From the NCBI GenBank assembly GCA_018676385.1, contig JABHEX010000078.1:1-5741 (forward strand): 5,741 nt of DNA, written 5' to 3'. The position numbers and the translations under genes were made by a program. Below the pieces are notes generated by a model that made no database searches, was not told where the DNA came from, and saw only the letters and a program-made list of their open reading frames with translations. Source of the stretch: Akkermansiaceae bacterium. GTDB taxonomy: Bacteria > Verrucomicrobiota > Verrucomicrobiia > Verrucomicrobiales > Akkermansiaceae. Shown one piece after another: positions 1 through 5,738 of the stretch; within the stretch, counting starts at the first letter, position 1, and every line of letters begins with the position of its first letter.

Positions 1-53
1 ATGAAAGCCCCTTCGATGACCCCACTCAAAAAGCAAATTACTAGCAGTTTCAT
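1..53 (+). repeat. Repeat family copy 1, forming the 5' end of the exported-protein gene
   Basis: Bases 1-53 match 1095-1147 at 48 of 53 positions without a gap, and match 2611-2658 at 39 of 48. The copy encodes codons 1-17 of the exported protein, and the match stops where the hydrophobic core of the signal peptide begins. The repeat may extend left of the window, because copies 2 and 3 share about 25 further bases upstream of the equivalent position. The four codon differences from copy 2 after the start codon (codons 6, 8, 9 and 14) all change the residue. That fits a non-coding repeat that was captured, rather than a conserved coding segment. Confidence 0.85.
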
Positions 54-942
54 TTTTTTGCTATTGAGTATCACTTTTACCTTTGCCGGTGAACCTTCTC
101 AAGACTTAACTAAAAAATACCTAGCACAGAAGGACTCTATAAAAGTGCAATCAGAAAAAGCTCAGGATCTAATCTCCAAGGCTCACAATGATTTTGATGC
201 GGGCTTTTACAAGAAAGCAGAAGTCAACCACCGTAACGGTCGAGCTCTTGAGCAAGACGCAAAGGTTTTAGAACAGCAACTTGCTAAACAACTACTTCAT
301 GTCTTTACTAATCAGATAAAAAATCTCAGTAATGAGAATTTTGAAATCCGCCGTTCTGCATCTAATAATCTGCAGAAACTAGGTCCAGAAATTCTTCCTT
401 TATTGCACGAATTGAACCTTAAAGACATAGACCCAGAGACGAATGCCCGAATCAAAGGATTATTGGTAAGCTTTAAAAACATCGAGATAGACAAGCTAGG
501 GCGCTTTTTACAATGGGCAAAGACAGCCACAGCCTCATCCCAGTATACTCACTTGGACTGGTCCGCTAAGCAGTCCACCGGTAAGCCTGATACGCATCAT
601 GCTGGAGATCTAACAACAGCGTGGGCACCTAAAGCTACTGATGCTGGCAAGGAATGGTTAGAACTCACTTTTGGCAGAGCCATCTATCCAGTTGCTGTAA
701 GGATTCATGAAACCTACAATCCAGGTGCAGTCATAAAAGTAGAGTCTAGAGACGAAAAAGGCAAACTCCACACGCTATGGGAAGGAAAAGACCCCACTCG
801 ATTAGCTCCAGCATTTTTCGAAGTAACAGTGCCTAAAGATCTGACAAAAATCAAAACCTCGATCATTCGTATCACTCTTGATACCAAAGCAGTCGCTGGC
901 TGGAACGAGATCGATGCTGTGCAACTAATCGGCTTGCCTTAA
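1..942 (+). CDS. Exported protein with HEAT-like segment and C-terminal discoidin-like (galactose-binding-fold) domain
   Basis: A 313-residue exported protein of unknown role. Residues 1-29 form a signal peptide: basic KK at 10-11, a hydrophobic core at 17-28, and a likely signal peptidase I cut after TFA (27-29). Residues 35-98 are polar and rich in K, E and Q, probably helical or coiled coil. Residues 107-157 resemble a HEAT-like repeat (NFEIRRSASNNLQKLG, then DPETNARIKGLL). Residues 168-313 match a discoidin-like domain that I know from planctomycete and verrucomicrobial exported proteins; landmarks are ASSQY (178-182), EWLELTF (218-224), HETYNPGAV (236-244) and GWNEIDAVQLIG (300-311). Such domains usually bind carbohydrate or protein surfaces, so a cell-envelope role is inferred. 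The ATG at 1 lies within a repeat copy; the ATG at 16 would also leave a working signal peptide. The window begins at base 1, so neither the ribosome binding site nor a longer start can be judged. The stop at 940-942 is followed by an in-frame TGA. The first half of the gene looks AT-richer than the second. Confidence 0.85.
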   Translation: MKAPSMTPLKKQITSSFIFLLLSITFTFAGEPSQDLTKKYLAQKDSIKVQSEKAQDLISKAHNDFDAGFYKKAEVNHRNGRALEQDAKVLEQQLAKQLLHVFTNQIKNLSNENFEIRRSASNNLQKLGPEILPLLHELNLKDIDPETNARIKGLLVSFKNIEIDKLGRFLQWAKTATASSQYTHLDWSAKQSTGKPDTHHAGDLTTAWAPKATDAGKEWLELTFGRAIYPVAVRIHETYNPGAVIKVESRDEKGKLHTLWEGKDPTRLAPAFFEVTVPKDLTKIKTSIIRITLDTKAVAGWNEIDAVQLIGLP

Positions 943-1069
943 CTAACTGAATGATTATCTGTCGTCTATTCCTCATCTATCAGGGGGGCAGTCCATGGCA
1001 ATCGAGCTAGGGACAATAATGAATGGCACTAGATATAAAGGGATAGAGCAGTAGTCAGAAAAAGCCTTG
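943..1069. other. Intergenic stretch between exported protein and repeat copy 2; possible trace of an IS110 transposase
   Basis: No gene is supported here. At 995-1015 the + strand reads M-A-I-E-L-G-T, which resembles the AIE(V/I)GTHS motif around the catalytic Glu of IS110-family transposases. A TGG codon follows at about the spacing of the family's conserved Trp, but one base short. The remainder is too degraded to align by eye. Because the same order (IS110 motif, then repeat) is seen more clearly at 2433-2658, this may be an older remnant of the same kind. The resemblance is short and could be chance. Confidence 0.25.
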
Positions 1070-1147
1070 AACAACCCCCTTACCACGCAACCCCGTGAAA
1101 GCCCCTTCGATCACCTCACCCAAAAAGCAAATTCCTAGCAGTTTCAT
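1070..1147 (+). repeat. Repeat family copy 2, intergenic
   Basis: The core 1095-1142 matches copy 3 (2611-2658) at 42 of 48 positions without a gap. The flank 1070-1094 also resembles 2587-2610 (AACAAC, CCCC, TTA, CAC, CCCC) but needs small gaps. Read on the + strand from GTG at 1095 it gives KAPSITSPKKQIPSSFI, closely like the start of the exported protein. That frame then runs through the terminator to a stop at 1233-1235, so it is not a credible gene. The - strand is also open (1055-1147, 30 codons from ATG). GTGA (1095-1098) can pair with TCAC (1111-1114); in copy 3 this becomes ATGA with TCAT, one compensated base pair. Copy 1 does not keep the pairing. Confidence 0.85.
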
Positions 1148-1199
1148 AGCAGGCAGAATAAAAATTAGGCCTATCTTTTATTTGCAAAATGGCCCAACA

Positions 1200-1231
1200 A
1201 AAAAGCACTTCCGCTTGAGGAAGTGCTTTTT
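1200..1231. terminator. Bidirectional intrinsic terminator between convergent genes
   Basis: GCACTTCC (1205-1212) pairs perfectly with GGAAGTGC (1219-1226) around the six-base loop GCTTGA. The stem is flanked by an A-run (1199-1204) and a T-run (1227-1231), so a U-tract follows the hairpin on either strand. It lies 21 bases past the stop of the leftward PEP-CTERM gene and about 260 bases past the stop of the rightward exported protein. It therefore probably ends both transcripts, and most directly that of the PEP-CTERM gene. Confidence 0.9.
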
Positions 1232-1252
1232 GTAAAAATGATTTCAGTATGA

Positions 1253-1984
1253 TTACTTTCTACGACGGATAATTAGGGCCAGTGCGCCAAGTCCCAGAAG
1301 AGCAGCGGATGATGGCTCTGGGACTGCCGCTATAGCTAACGTAATCTCGCCGGTAAAGCCGTCCCCGGGCGCTCCATCGAATTTACTCTGATCAAGGGTG
1401 GCTGTATATCCTGCGGGCGCAGTGATTGTACCAACTGTGCCAAATCCGCCACCGTTATTAGCGTAAGTCCCGCTGAATAACTCTGTATCGACTAATACGA
1501 AGGTTGCAGCGCCGCCAGTATAATTCGAGGCATCTATGTTAATGGTGCTTTCGCTAAAACCAAGGCGAGAATCAGAGTCAAACGTACTGATACCGGCTGA
1601 ATCGAATACGAAATCGAGCGTCGCGTCAAAAGTAGATTGCTGATGCACGTTGATGGTAGCCAAACTTCCAGTGACTCGGATTGTGCTGATAGCGCCAGAG
1701 TCATTCGTTGAGATGCGTTCATTAAAGGTGTGCACTCCGTCAACAAAGTTGATAGTACTGCCATTCTTCAGAAACGTATACGTTCCGTTATTAGCGGGGC
1801 TTTGTTTAGTTAAAGTCAACGCCCCACCGGTTAAATTCAGCGTCCCGCCGTTTGTAACCGTTACGCTCGTATAAGAACTAACACTCGAATGATTGTTAGT
1901 GGTGCCGTTAACAACCAAGGTCGCGGCTTGGGACGAAATAGCTGCAGCGAGGAAAGAAATAATGAATAATATGTTAGTTTTCAT
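1253..1984 (-). CDS. PEP-CTERM sorting-domain exported protein
   Basis: A 243-residue secreted protein. Residues 1-20 are a Sec signal peptide (KTN, hydrophobic core, likely cut after SQA). Residues 21-220 are rich in Thr, Ser, Gly and Asn with alternating hydrophobic residues (for example LVVNGTTNN, VTVTNGGTLNLTGG), suggesting a beta-rich, possibly beta-helical surface protein. There are no Cys or Trp residues. Residues 221-243 are a full PEP-CTERM signal: VPEPSS, the hydrophobic stretch ALLGLGALALII, then RRRK. In this family the tail is recognised by an exosortase in the inner membrane, which cleaves near PEP so the protein can reach the outer surface or an exopolysaccharide matrix. No exosortase gene is in the window. 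The gene is monocistronic, with its own terminator close downstream. The leader before ATG has no Shine-Dalgarno sequence and is A-rich, with a duplicated ten-base motif. The molecular role of the mature part cannot be named. Confidence 0.92.
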   Translation of the reverse strand: MKTNILFIISFLAAAISSQAATLVVNGTTNNHSSVSSYTSVTVTNGGTLNLTGGALTLTKQSPANNGTYTFLKNGSTINFVDGVHTFNERISTNDSGAISTIRVTGSLATINVHQQSTFDATLDFVFDSAGISTFDSDSRLGFSESTINIDASNYTGGAATFVLVDTELFSGTYANNGGGFGTVGTITAPAGYTATLDQSKFDGAPGDGFTGEITLAIAAVPEPSSAALLGLGALALIIRRRK

Positions 1985-2008
1985 AGTGTTTATTTTTTAT
2001 AGTGTTTA
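1983..2008 (-). repeat. Ten-base direct repeat overlapping the PEP-CTERM start codon
   Basis: On the - strand TAAACACTAT occurs twice (2008-1999 and 1992-1983), separated by AAAAAA. The last two bases of the second copy are the AT of the start codon. The region takes the place where a Shine-Dalgarno sequence would be expected, and none is visible. It may be a chance duplication, a binding site in the leader, or an A-rich translation enhancer; nothing in the sequence decides between these. Confidence 0.6.
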
Positions 2009-2030
2009 ATCATTTCATCTGGGCTGATAG

Positions 2031-2060
2031 AGAATATTTTACCATTACCACGTTACTCAA
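2031..2060 (-). promoter_or_regulatory. Possible sigma70-type promoter of the PEP-CTERM gene
   Basis: On the - strand TTGAGT (2060-2055) and TATTCT (2036-2031) are 18 bases apart, giving four of six matches to each consensus hexamer. A start a few bases beyond would leave a leader of roughly 40 bases containing the duplicated TAAACACTAT motif. AT-rich sequence makes such matches easy to find, so this is tentative. Confidence 0.3.
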
Positions 2061-2075
2061 TCACCTAGACTCTCC

Positions 2076-2095
2076 CATCCTAATTTAATAGGATG
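2076..2095. other. Inverted repeat upstream of the PEP-CTERM promoter region
   Basis: CATCCTA (2076-2082) pairs with TAGGATG (2089-2095) around ATTTAA. No T-run follows on either strand, so it is not a normal terminator. It lies just upstream of the proposed -35 hexamer of the PEP-CTERM gene, where an operator could sit. TAGACT also occurs on both sides of it (2066-2071 and 2098-2103). Confidence 0.35.
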
Positions 2096-2432
2096 CTTAG
2101 ACTGGAATATCAAGATTTCCTAAGTAGATCCATGGCTACTCATTTTTGGTTGTACTGCCACAGGTGCTTGCTTTGGTATCCGCTTTGATGAGTTTAGAAC
2201 ATCCAATGATAGGTCATAGGTGATATGAAAACAGTTTGTTTTCACGTCGTAGTCGGTTTGCCAGAAATCGTTGGCGTGTACCGATCAGAAAAGGGTCAGC
2301 AAAAGGCTAAAGCATGAATATCATAAATACATCACATTTTATTACTGCCTTCTATTCTAATAATCAATAGGACACGCCCCTTACCGCACTCGACAGCTAC
2401 TTGCTGTTCTTCTTAATCAAACCAATTACCGT
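2096..2432. other. Intergenic stretch without a recognisable gene
   Basis: Nothing convincing is coded here. There is a small hairpin, TGAAAAC (2226-2232) with GTTTTCA (2238-2244). A 30-codon + strand ORF runs from ATG 2225 to TGA 2317 (begins MKTVCFHVVVGLPEIVGVYR); it has a protein-like composition but no family I recognise, and AGGTG lies only two bases before its ATG, too close for a normal ribosome binding site. From 2364 the + frame stays open into the IS110 fragment (SIGHAPYRTRQLLAV...), so the transposase remnant may begin earlier than annotated, but the family resemblance there is poor. Confidence 0.4.
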
Positions 2433-2595
2433 AAAAGCCTACGCCGTCTTTCCAAAAAATTTTTGCAGGCGATCATTGCCATTGAAATAGGTTCCCACAG
2501 TTCGTGGATCAGGCGGTTTCTAGAAAACCTAAAAGATGAAATTCTCATGGCAAACCCAAGCCCATAAGCTGCGAGCCATCTTTCAAAACAACTAA
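2433..2595 (+). pseudogene. IS110-family transposase remnant (N-terminal fragment, frameshifted)
   Basis: The frame from 2433 reads KSLRRLSKKFLQ, then AIIAIEIGSHSSWIRRFLEN (2469-2528), then LKDEILMANP (2529-2558). This matches the IS110-family pattern AIEVGTHSPWVSRLL...GHEVIVANPRKLR, part of the RuvC-like DEDD domain; the Glu of AIEIG corresponds to its second acidic residue. The frame stops at TAA 2565-2567, but a shift into the next frame at about 2562-2566 restores KLRAIFQNN (2566-2592), the expected continuation, before TAA at 2593. The extra bases (CCAT) look like a small insertion. The first Asp, the D..D pair and the entire C-terminal Ser domain are missing, so this is inactive. It ends where repeat copy 3 begins. 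No terminal repeats are expected for most IS110 elements, and none are seen. Confidence 0.75.
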
Positions 2596-2658
2596 CCCCG
2601 TTATCACCCCATGAAAGCCCCCTCGATCATCTAACCAAAAAATCAAATTCCTAGCAGT
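2587..2658 (+). repeat. Repeat family copy 3, abutting the transposase remnant
   Basis: The core 2611-2658 matches copy 2 at 42 of 48 positions and copy 1 at 39 of 48, all without gaps. The upstream flank 2587-2610 also resembles that of copy 2. The frame used by the exported protein is broken here: ATG at 2611 reaches TAA after seven codons. The - strand frame that is open in copy 2 also holds several stops. This copy is therefore non-coding. It is followed by CAGT three times in tandem (2655-2666). Confidence 0.85.
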
Positions 2659-2683
2659 CAGTCAGTAGAAAGCTGTAAGTGGT

Positions 2684-3058
2684 TTACTGCTCGAGAATTT
2701 CCACTTCGTAGCCATCGGGGTCGGTGACAAATGCCATCTTGCGTTCGCCTGAGGTGAATTTTTCCCGCCATTGGTCCGGCCAGATTTCAATACCGTCGTT
2801 TTCCAGTTTGTCACAGTATTCCACGATATCAGTCACCCCCACGCAGGTGTGCATCAGGTCCTCAGGGAAATCGACGTTGTAGTCCGGCGAGTGGGTCAGC
2901 TCTAGGAAGTGCTCGTTACCCGGAAGATGGAGAAATACGAGTTGGTTGCCCTGCGGCGAGGTTTTTTGTTCACCGAGCTCAAAACCTATTTTCTGATAGA
3001 ATGCAATGCTTGCCTCGGGATTAGAAACACGGATACGGGTGTGTAAAAATTTGATCAT
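2684..3058 (-). CDS. VOC-family protein, glyoxalase I (lactoylglutathione lyase)-like
   Basis: A 124-residue cytoplasmic protein of the vicinal oxygen chelate family, close in size and pattern to E. coli GloA (135 residues). It holds the two expected beta-alpha-beta-beta-beta modules. The first starts FLHTRIRV and contains SIAFYQKIGFELG (18-30) and LELTHS (52-57). The second starts LMHTCVGV and ends in AFVTDPDGYEVEIL (109-122). The four metal ligands of GloA (H5, E56, H74, E122) have counterparts at H6, E53, H70 and E120. Glyoxalase I turns the methylglyoxal-thiol hemithioacetal into S-lactoyl-thiol. Conserved ligands favour that role, but related VOC enzymes use other substrates, so the substrate is inferred. 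The gene follows clpC on the same strand, with a terminator between them, so it probably has its own promoter. A weak AAGGG lies 11 bases before ATG. The palindrome CACATGTG (3060-3067) sits next to the start codon. No clear terminator follows the stop. Confidence 0.9.
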   Translation of the reverse strand: MIKFLHTRIRVSNPEASIAFYQKIGFELGEQKTSPQGNQLVFLHLPGNEHFLELTHSPDYNVDFPEDLMHTCVGVTDIVEYCDKLENDGIEIWPDQWREKFTSGERKMAFVTDPDGYEVEILEQ

Positions 3059-3108
3059 TCACATGTGTGCCCTTGTAAAGCAGAGTCGTCAAGTAAAGCT
3101 TCATGATG

Positions 3109-3146
3109 ACAAGAAAAGCTTATCACACAGCAGTGAGATAAGCTCT
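3109..3146 (-). terminator. Intrinsic terminator of clpC
   Basis: On the - strand AGCTTATCTCAC (3144-3133) pairs with GTGTGATAAGCT (3128-3117) around TGCT, with one T-T mismatch, and TTTCTT follows. It lies 24 bases past the clpC stop and 59 bases before the glyoxalase-like gene, so it separates the two transcripts at least in part. Confidence 0.8.
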
Positions 3147-3167
3147 AGTTGGTTAGCATAAAACAAG

Positions 3168-5669
3168 TTAGGCTTTCGCTTTCCCTTTCGGTCGCACCGG
3201 TTTAAATGTGAGCTCTTTAGCATCTTTTTTACGGGTGACTTTAACGGTGTCACCCTCCTTGATGTCAGCCCGCAACAGTGCCTCAGCAAGGGGGTCCTCA
3301 ATGTAGCGCTCCACAGCACGACGCATCGGACGCGCGCCATAGTTAGGATCATATCCCTTCTCCATAAGAAACTCGCGGGCATTCTTATCCATTTTCAGAG
3401 TGATACTCTTGTCCTCAAGTCGGGCGAAGAGCTTGCTGCACTCCAAATCAACGATGACATTGAGTGCCTTCTTCTCAAGCATGTGGAAGACCACGGTGTC
3501 GTCGAGACGATTGAGAAACTCAGGCTTAAACTGCTTCTTCGCCTCATCGAGGATTTTCTCCTTCATTCCATCGAAATCAGCCGCGTCCTCTTGCATGGCA
3601 CCGAAGCCTAGCGAAGTCTGGCGTTTGATGCTTGAGGCACCCACATTCGAGGTGAGGATGATGATGGTGTTACGGAAGTCAATTTTTCGACCAAACGAAT
3701 CAGTCACCATGCCTTCTTCAAGAATTTGCAGGAGCAAATTCATCACATCTGGGTGGGCTTTCTCAATTTCGTCAAACAGAACGACTGAATAAGGACGGCG
3801 CCTAACAGCCTCGGAAAGCTGCCCGCCCTCCTCGTAGCCAACATATCCCGGAGGAGATCCAATCAGGCGAGAAGTGGAGAATTTCTCCATGTACTCCGAC
3901 ATGTCGATCTGGATGAGCGAATCGGCATCACCAAACATGAACTCAGCAAGGTTACGTGCCAGATAAGTCTTACCCACACCAGTGGGTCCGAGGAAAAGGA
4001 ATGATCCAATCGGACGGCGCGGGTCTTTCAGGTCGGCACGTGAACGACGCAGGGCCTTGGAAATAGTCACGACAGCCGTGTCTTGACCGATGACCTGACT
4101 CTTGAGTTGCTCTTCCATTTTGAGTAGCTTCTGAGCCTCTTTCTCTTCCATGCGCTGAAGTGGTACGCCCGTCCATTTGGAAATGACCGCCATGATTTCA
4201 TCTTCGCCAACTTCAACGATGGTTTCTTCGCTCTCGGCACGCCAGGTGGCGACGATTTCCTCGAGCTCTTTTTTTGCCTGCTTCTCAGCATCACGCATCG
4301 AAGCGGCTTTTTCAAAATTCTGATCGTTGATCGCAGCCACCTTGTCTTCTTGAATATCGCCGATTTTCGCCTCTAGGTTCTTTAGTTTGGGGGGGCGGGT
4401 CATCTGACCGATACGAGCACGAGAACCAGCCTCGTCTAACACATCAATCGCCTTATCGGGAAGGAATCGATCTGAAAGGTAGCGTGATGACAATTTCACC
4501 GCAGCCTCGATGGCATCTGGTGTGTAACTCGACTTGTGGTGCTCCTCATACTTAAACTGGAGACCCTTCAAAATAGCGATGGCATCGTCTTGGGACGGTT
4601 CCTCTACCTTAACCTTCTGAAATCGGCGCTCGAGAGCTGAGTCTTTTTCGATGAACTTGCGATATTCGTTCATCGTGGTGGCACCCACGCATTGTAGTTC
4701 TGATCTCGAAAGTGCGGGTTTGATAATGTTCGAGGCGTCCATGGCACCCTCGGCGGATCCGGCACCCACGATGGTGTGTAGTTCGTCGATAAAGAGAATG
4801 ATATTTCCCGCCTTGCGGATTTCATCCATCACCGCCTTGATACGCTCTTCAAACTGACCACGGTATTTGGTGCCAGCAACCATGAGAGCGAGGTCAAGAG
4901 TCACAACACGCTGGTCACGCAGGAGTTCAGGAACGTTGCCGCTGGCAATTTCCTGTGCCAATCCCTCGACAATCGCCGTTTTTCCAACACCGGCTTCACC
5001 AATGAGTACGGGGTTGTTTTTAGTGCGGCGGCAGAGGATTTGAATGACACGTTCAATCTCGGATTCGCGTCCGATAACTGGGTCGAGTTTATCTTTATCC
5101 GCCAACTTCGTCAGGTCACGTCCAAATGCTTTGAGCGCAGGCGTCTTTCCTTTGCCATCTTCCTCGGCAACCATCTCATCGGCATCATCATCAAACTCAT
5201 CAAACTCTGCGCTAAGCTCTTCAGGGCTAAAATTTGGATCGATTTCCGCAAGGATTTCTTGGCGGGTCTGGTTGATGTCCACCTCAAGACTGGTCAACAC
5301 GCGGGCAGCAACACCCTCACCTTCTCGAAGCAGGCCTAACAATAAGTGCTCAGTTCCTACATAAGAATGATCAAGTTGCTGAGCCTCTTTGTTCGAGAGC
5401 GACAAAACCTTCTTGACCCGCGGAGTGTAAGGGATGTTTCCCGAAATTTTATTCTCGGGGCCTGAGCCGACTTGTTTTTCCACTTCGATACGCACGGTAT
5501 CAAGATCAAGTCCCATATTCTGTAACACACTCACAGCAACTCCTTGGCCCAGTTTGATTAAGCCTAATAGAATGTGTTCGGTGCCCACATAACTATGATG
5601 AAATCGCTTGGCTTCTTCTTGAGCTAGCATAATGGCCTGTATGGCCTTTTCTGTAAATCTTGAGAACAT
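3168..5669 (-). CDS. clpC: ATP-dependent Clp protease ATP-binding subunit ClpC
   Basis: An 833-residue AAA+ unfoldase that threads damaged or tagged proteins into the ClpP peptidase in the cytoplasm. Residues 1-140 hold two Clp_N repeats, each with HSYVGTEH (25-32 and 101-108). An acidic linker follows (about 150-172). The first ATPase has Walker A GEAGVGKT (224-231), pore loop KYRG (268-271), Walker B ILFIDE (291-296) and arginine fingers at 348-349. A UVR/coiled-coil segment lies at about 434-470. The second ATPase has Walker A GPTGVGKT (561-568), pore loop GYVG (608-611), Walker B VVLFDE (629-634), arginine finger R721 and sensor-2 GAR (778-780). LGF at 687-689 sits where B. subtilis ClpC has VGF, the ClpP-docking loop, so ClpP partnership is expected. 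Length and domain order are normal for ClpC; the UVR-type middle region separates it from ClpB. Walker A1 has Ala where B. subtilis has Pro, which should not prevent activity. The ATG at 5669 fits the family N-terminus, though no Shine-Dalgarno sequence precedes it. It is single-gene, with its own terminator. Confidence 0.97.
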   Translation of the reverse strand: MFSRFTEKAIQAIMLAQEEAKRFHHSYVGTEHILLGLIKLGQGVAVSVLQNMGLDLDTVRIEVEKQVGSGPENKISGNIPYTPRVKKVLSLSNKEAQQLDHSYVGTEHLLLGLLREGEGVAARVLTSLEVDINQTRQEILAEIDPNFSPEELSAEFDEFDDDADEMVAEEDGKGKTPALKAFGRDLTKLADKDKLDPVIGRESEIERVIQILCRRTKNNPVLIGEAGVGKTAIVEGLAQEIASGNVPELLRDQRVVTLDLALMVAGTKYRGQFEERIKAVMDEIRKAGNIILFIDELHTIVGAGSAEGAMDASNIIKPALSRSELQCVGATTMNEYRKFIEKDSALERRFQKVKVEEPSQDDAIAILKGLQFKYEEHHKSSYTPDAIEAAVKLSSRYLSDRFLPDKAIDVLDEAGSRARIGQMTRPPKLKNLEAKIGDIQEDKVAAINDQNFEKAASMRDAEKQAKKELEEIVATWRAESEETIVEVGEDEIMAVISKWTGVPLQRMEEKEAQKLLKMEEQLKSQVIGQDTAVVTISKALRRSRADLKDPRRPIGSFLFLGPTGVGKTYLARNLAEFMFGDADSLIQIDMSEYMEKFSTSRLIGSPPGYVGYEEGGQLSEAVRRRPYSVVLFDEIEKAHPDVMNLLLQILEEGMVTDSFGRKIDFRNTIIILTSNVGASSIKRQTSLGFGAMQEDAADFDGMKEKILDEAKKQFKPEFLNRLDDTVVFHMLEKKALNVIVDLECSKLFARLEDKSITLKMDKNAREFLMEKGYDPNYGARPMRRAVERYIEDPLAEALLRADIKEGDTVKVTRKKDAKELTFKPVRPKGKAKA

Positions 5670-5709
5670 ATATTAAAATAGTAAAGGATTTCGAATCACC
5701 AATCAAGGA

Positions 5710-5738
5710 ATAATATAAAATTGACCATATTGAGTCAT
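5710..5738 (-). promoter_or_regulatory. Possible sigma70-type promoter of clpC
   Basis: On the - strand ATGACT (5738-5733) and TATTAT (5715-5710) are 17 bases apart, matching four and five of six consensus bases. This would give a leader of about 34 bases. A second candidate, TTGATT (5706-5701 as TTGATT) with TACTAT 17 bases on, would put the transcript start almost at the ATG, making it nearly leaderless. No CIRCE element and no good CtsR box are visible. Confidence 0.35.

Noticed and set aside
312..530. 72-codon - strand frame inside the exported-protein gene
   Set aside because: It lies antisense to a well-supported coding region and has no recognisable domain.
1070..1147. Repeat considered as an integron attC site
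   Set aside because: No clear RYYYAAC/GTTRRRY pair or long imperfect inverted repeat is seen, and there are no cassettes or integrase.
1095..1235. 46-codon + strand frame starting at GTG in repeat copy 2
   Set aside because: It resembles the exported protein only within the repeat, then runs through the terminator hairpin. It lacks a hydrophobic core, so it is not a credible gene.
1534..1874. Open frames on both strands within the PEP-CTERM gene
   Set aside because: The PEP-CTERM frame has a signal peptide and a sorting tail; the others are low-complexity shadows of its repetitive codons.
2226..2244. Hairpin TGAAAAC/GTTTTCA considered as a terminator
   Set aside because: It is short and A/T-rich with no T-run on either side, and no gene ends nearby.
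1..2658. The three repeats considered as a CRISPR array
   Set aside because: Copies are diverged, over 1 kb apart, separated by genes, and no cas gene is present.
3400..5364. Several open frames on both strands overlapping clpC (for example 3400-3792 +, 5044-5364 +, 4067-4315 -)
   Set aside because: All lie inside the complete and highly conserved clpC frame and show no family motifs; they are frame shadows.
5717..5736. CtsR-like box (two TCAA-containing half-sites around GGTCAAT) upstream of clpC
   Set aside because: Only one half resembles GGTCAAA and the spacing is off by a base. CtsR control of clpC is known from Firmicutes, not from this kind of organism.
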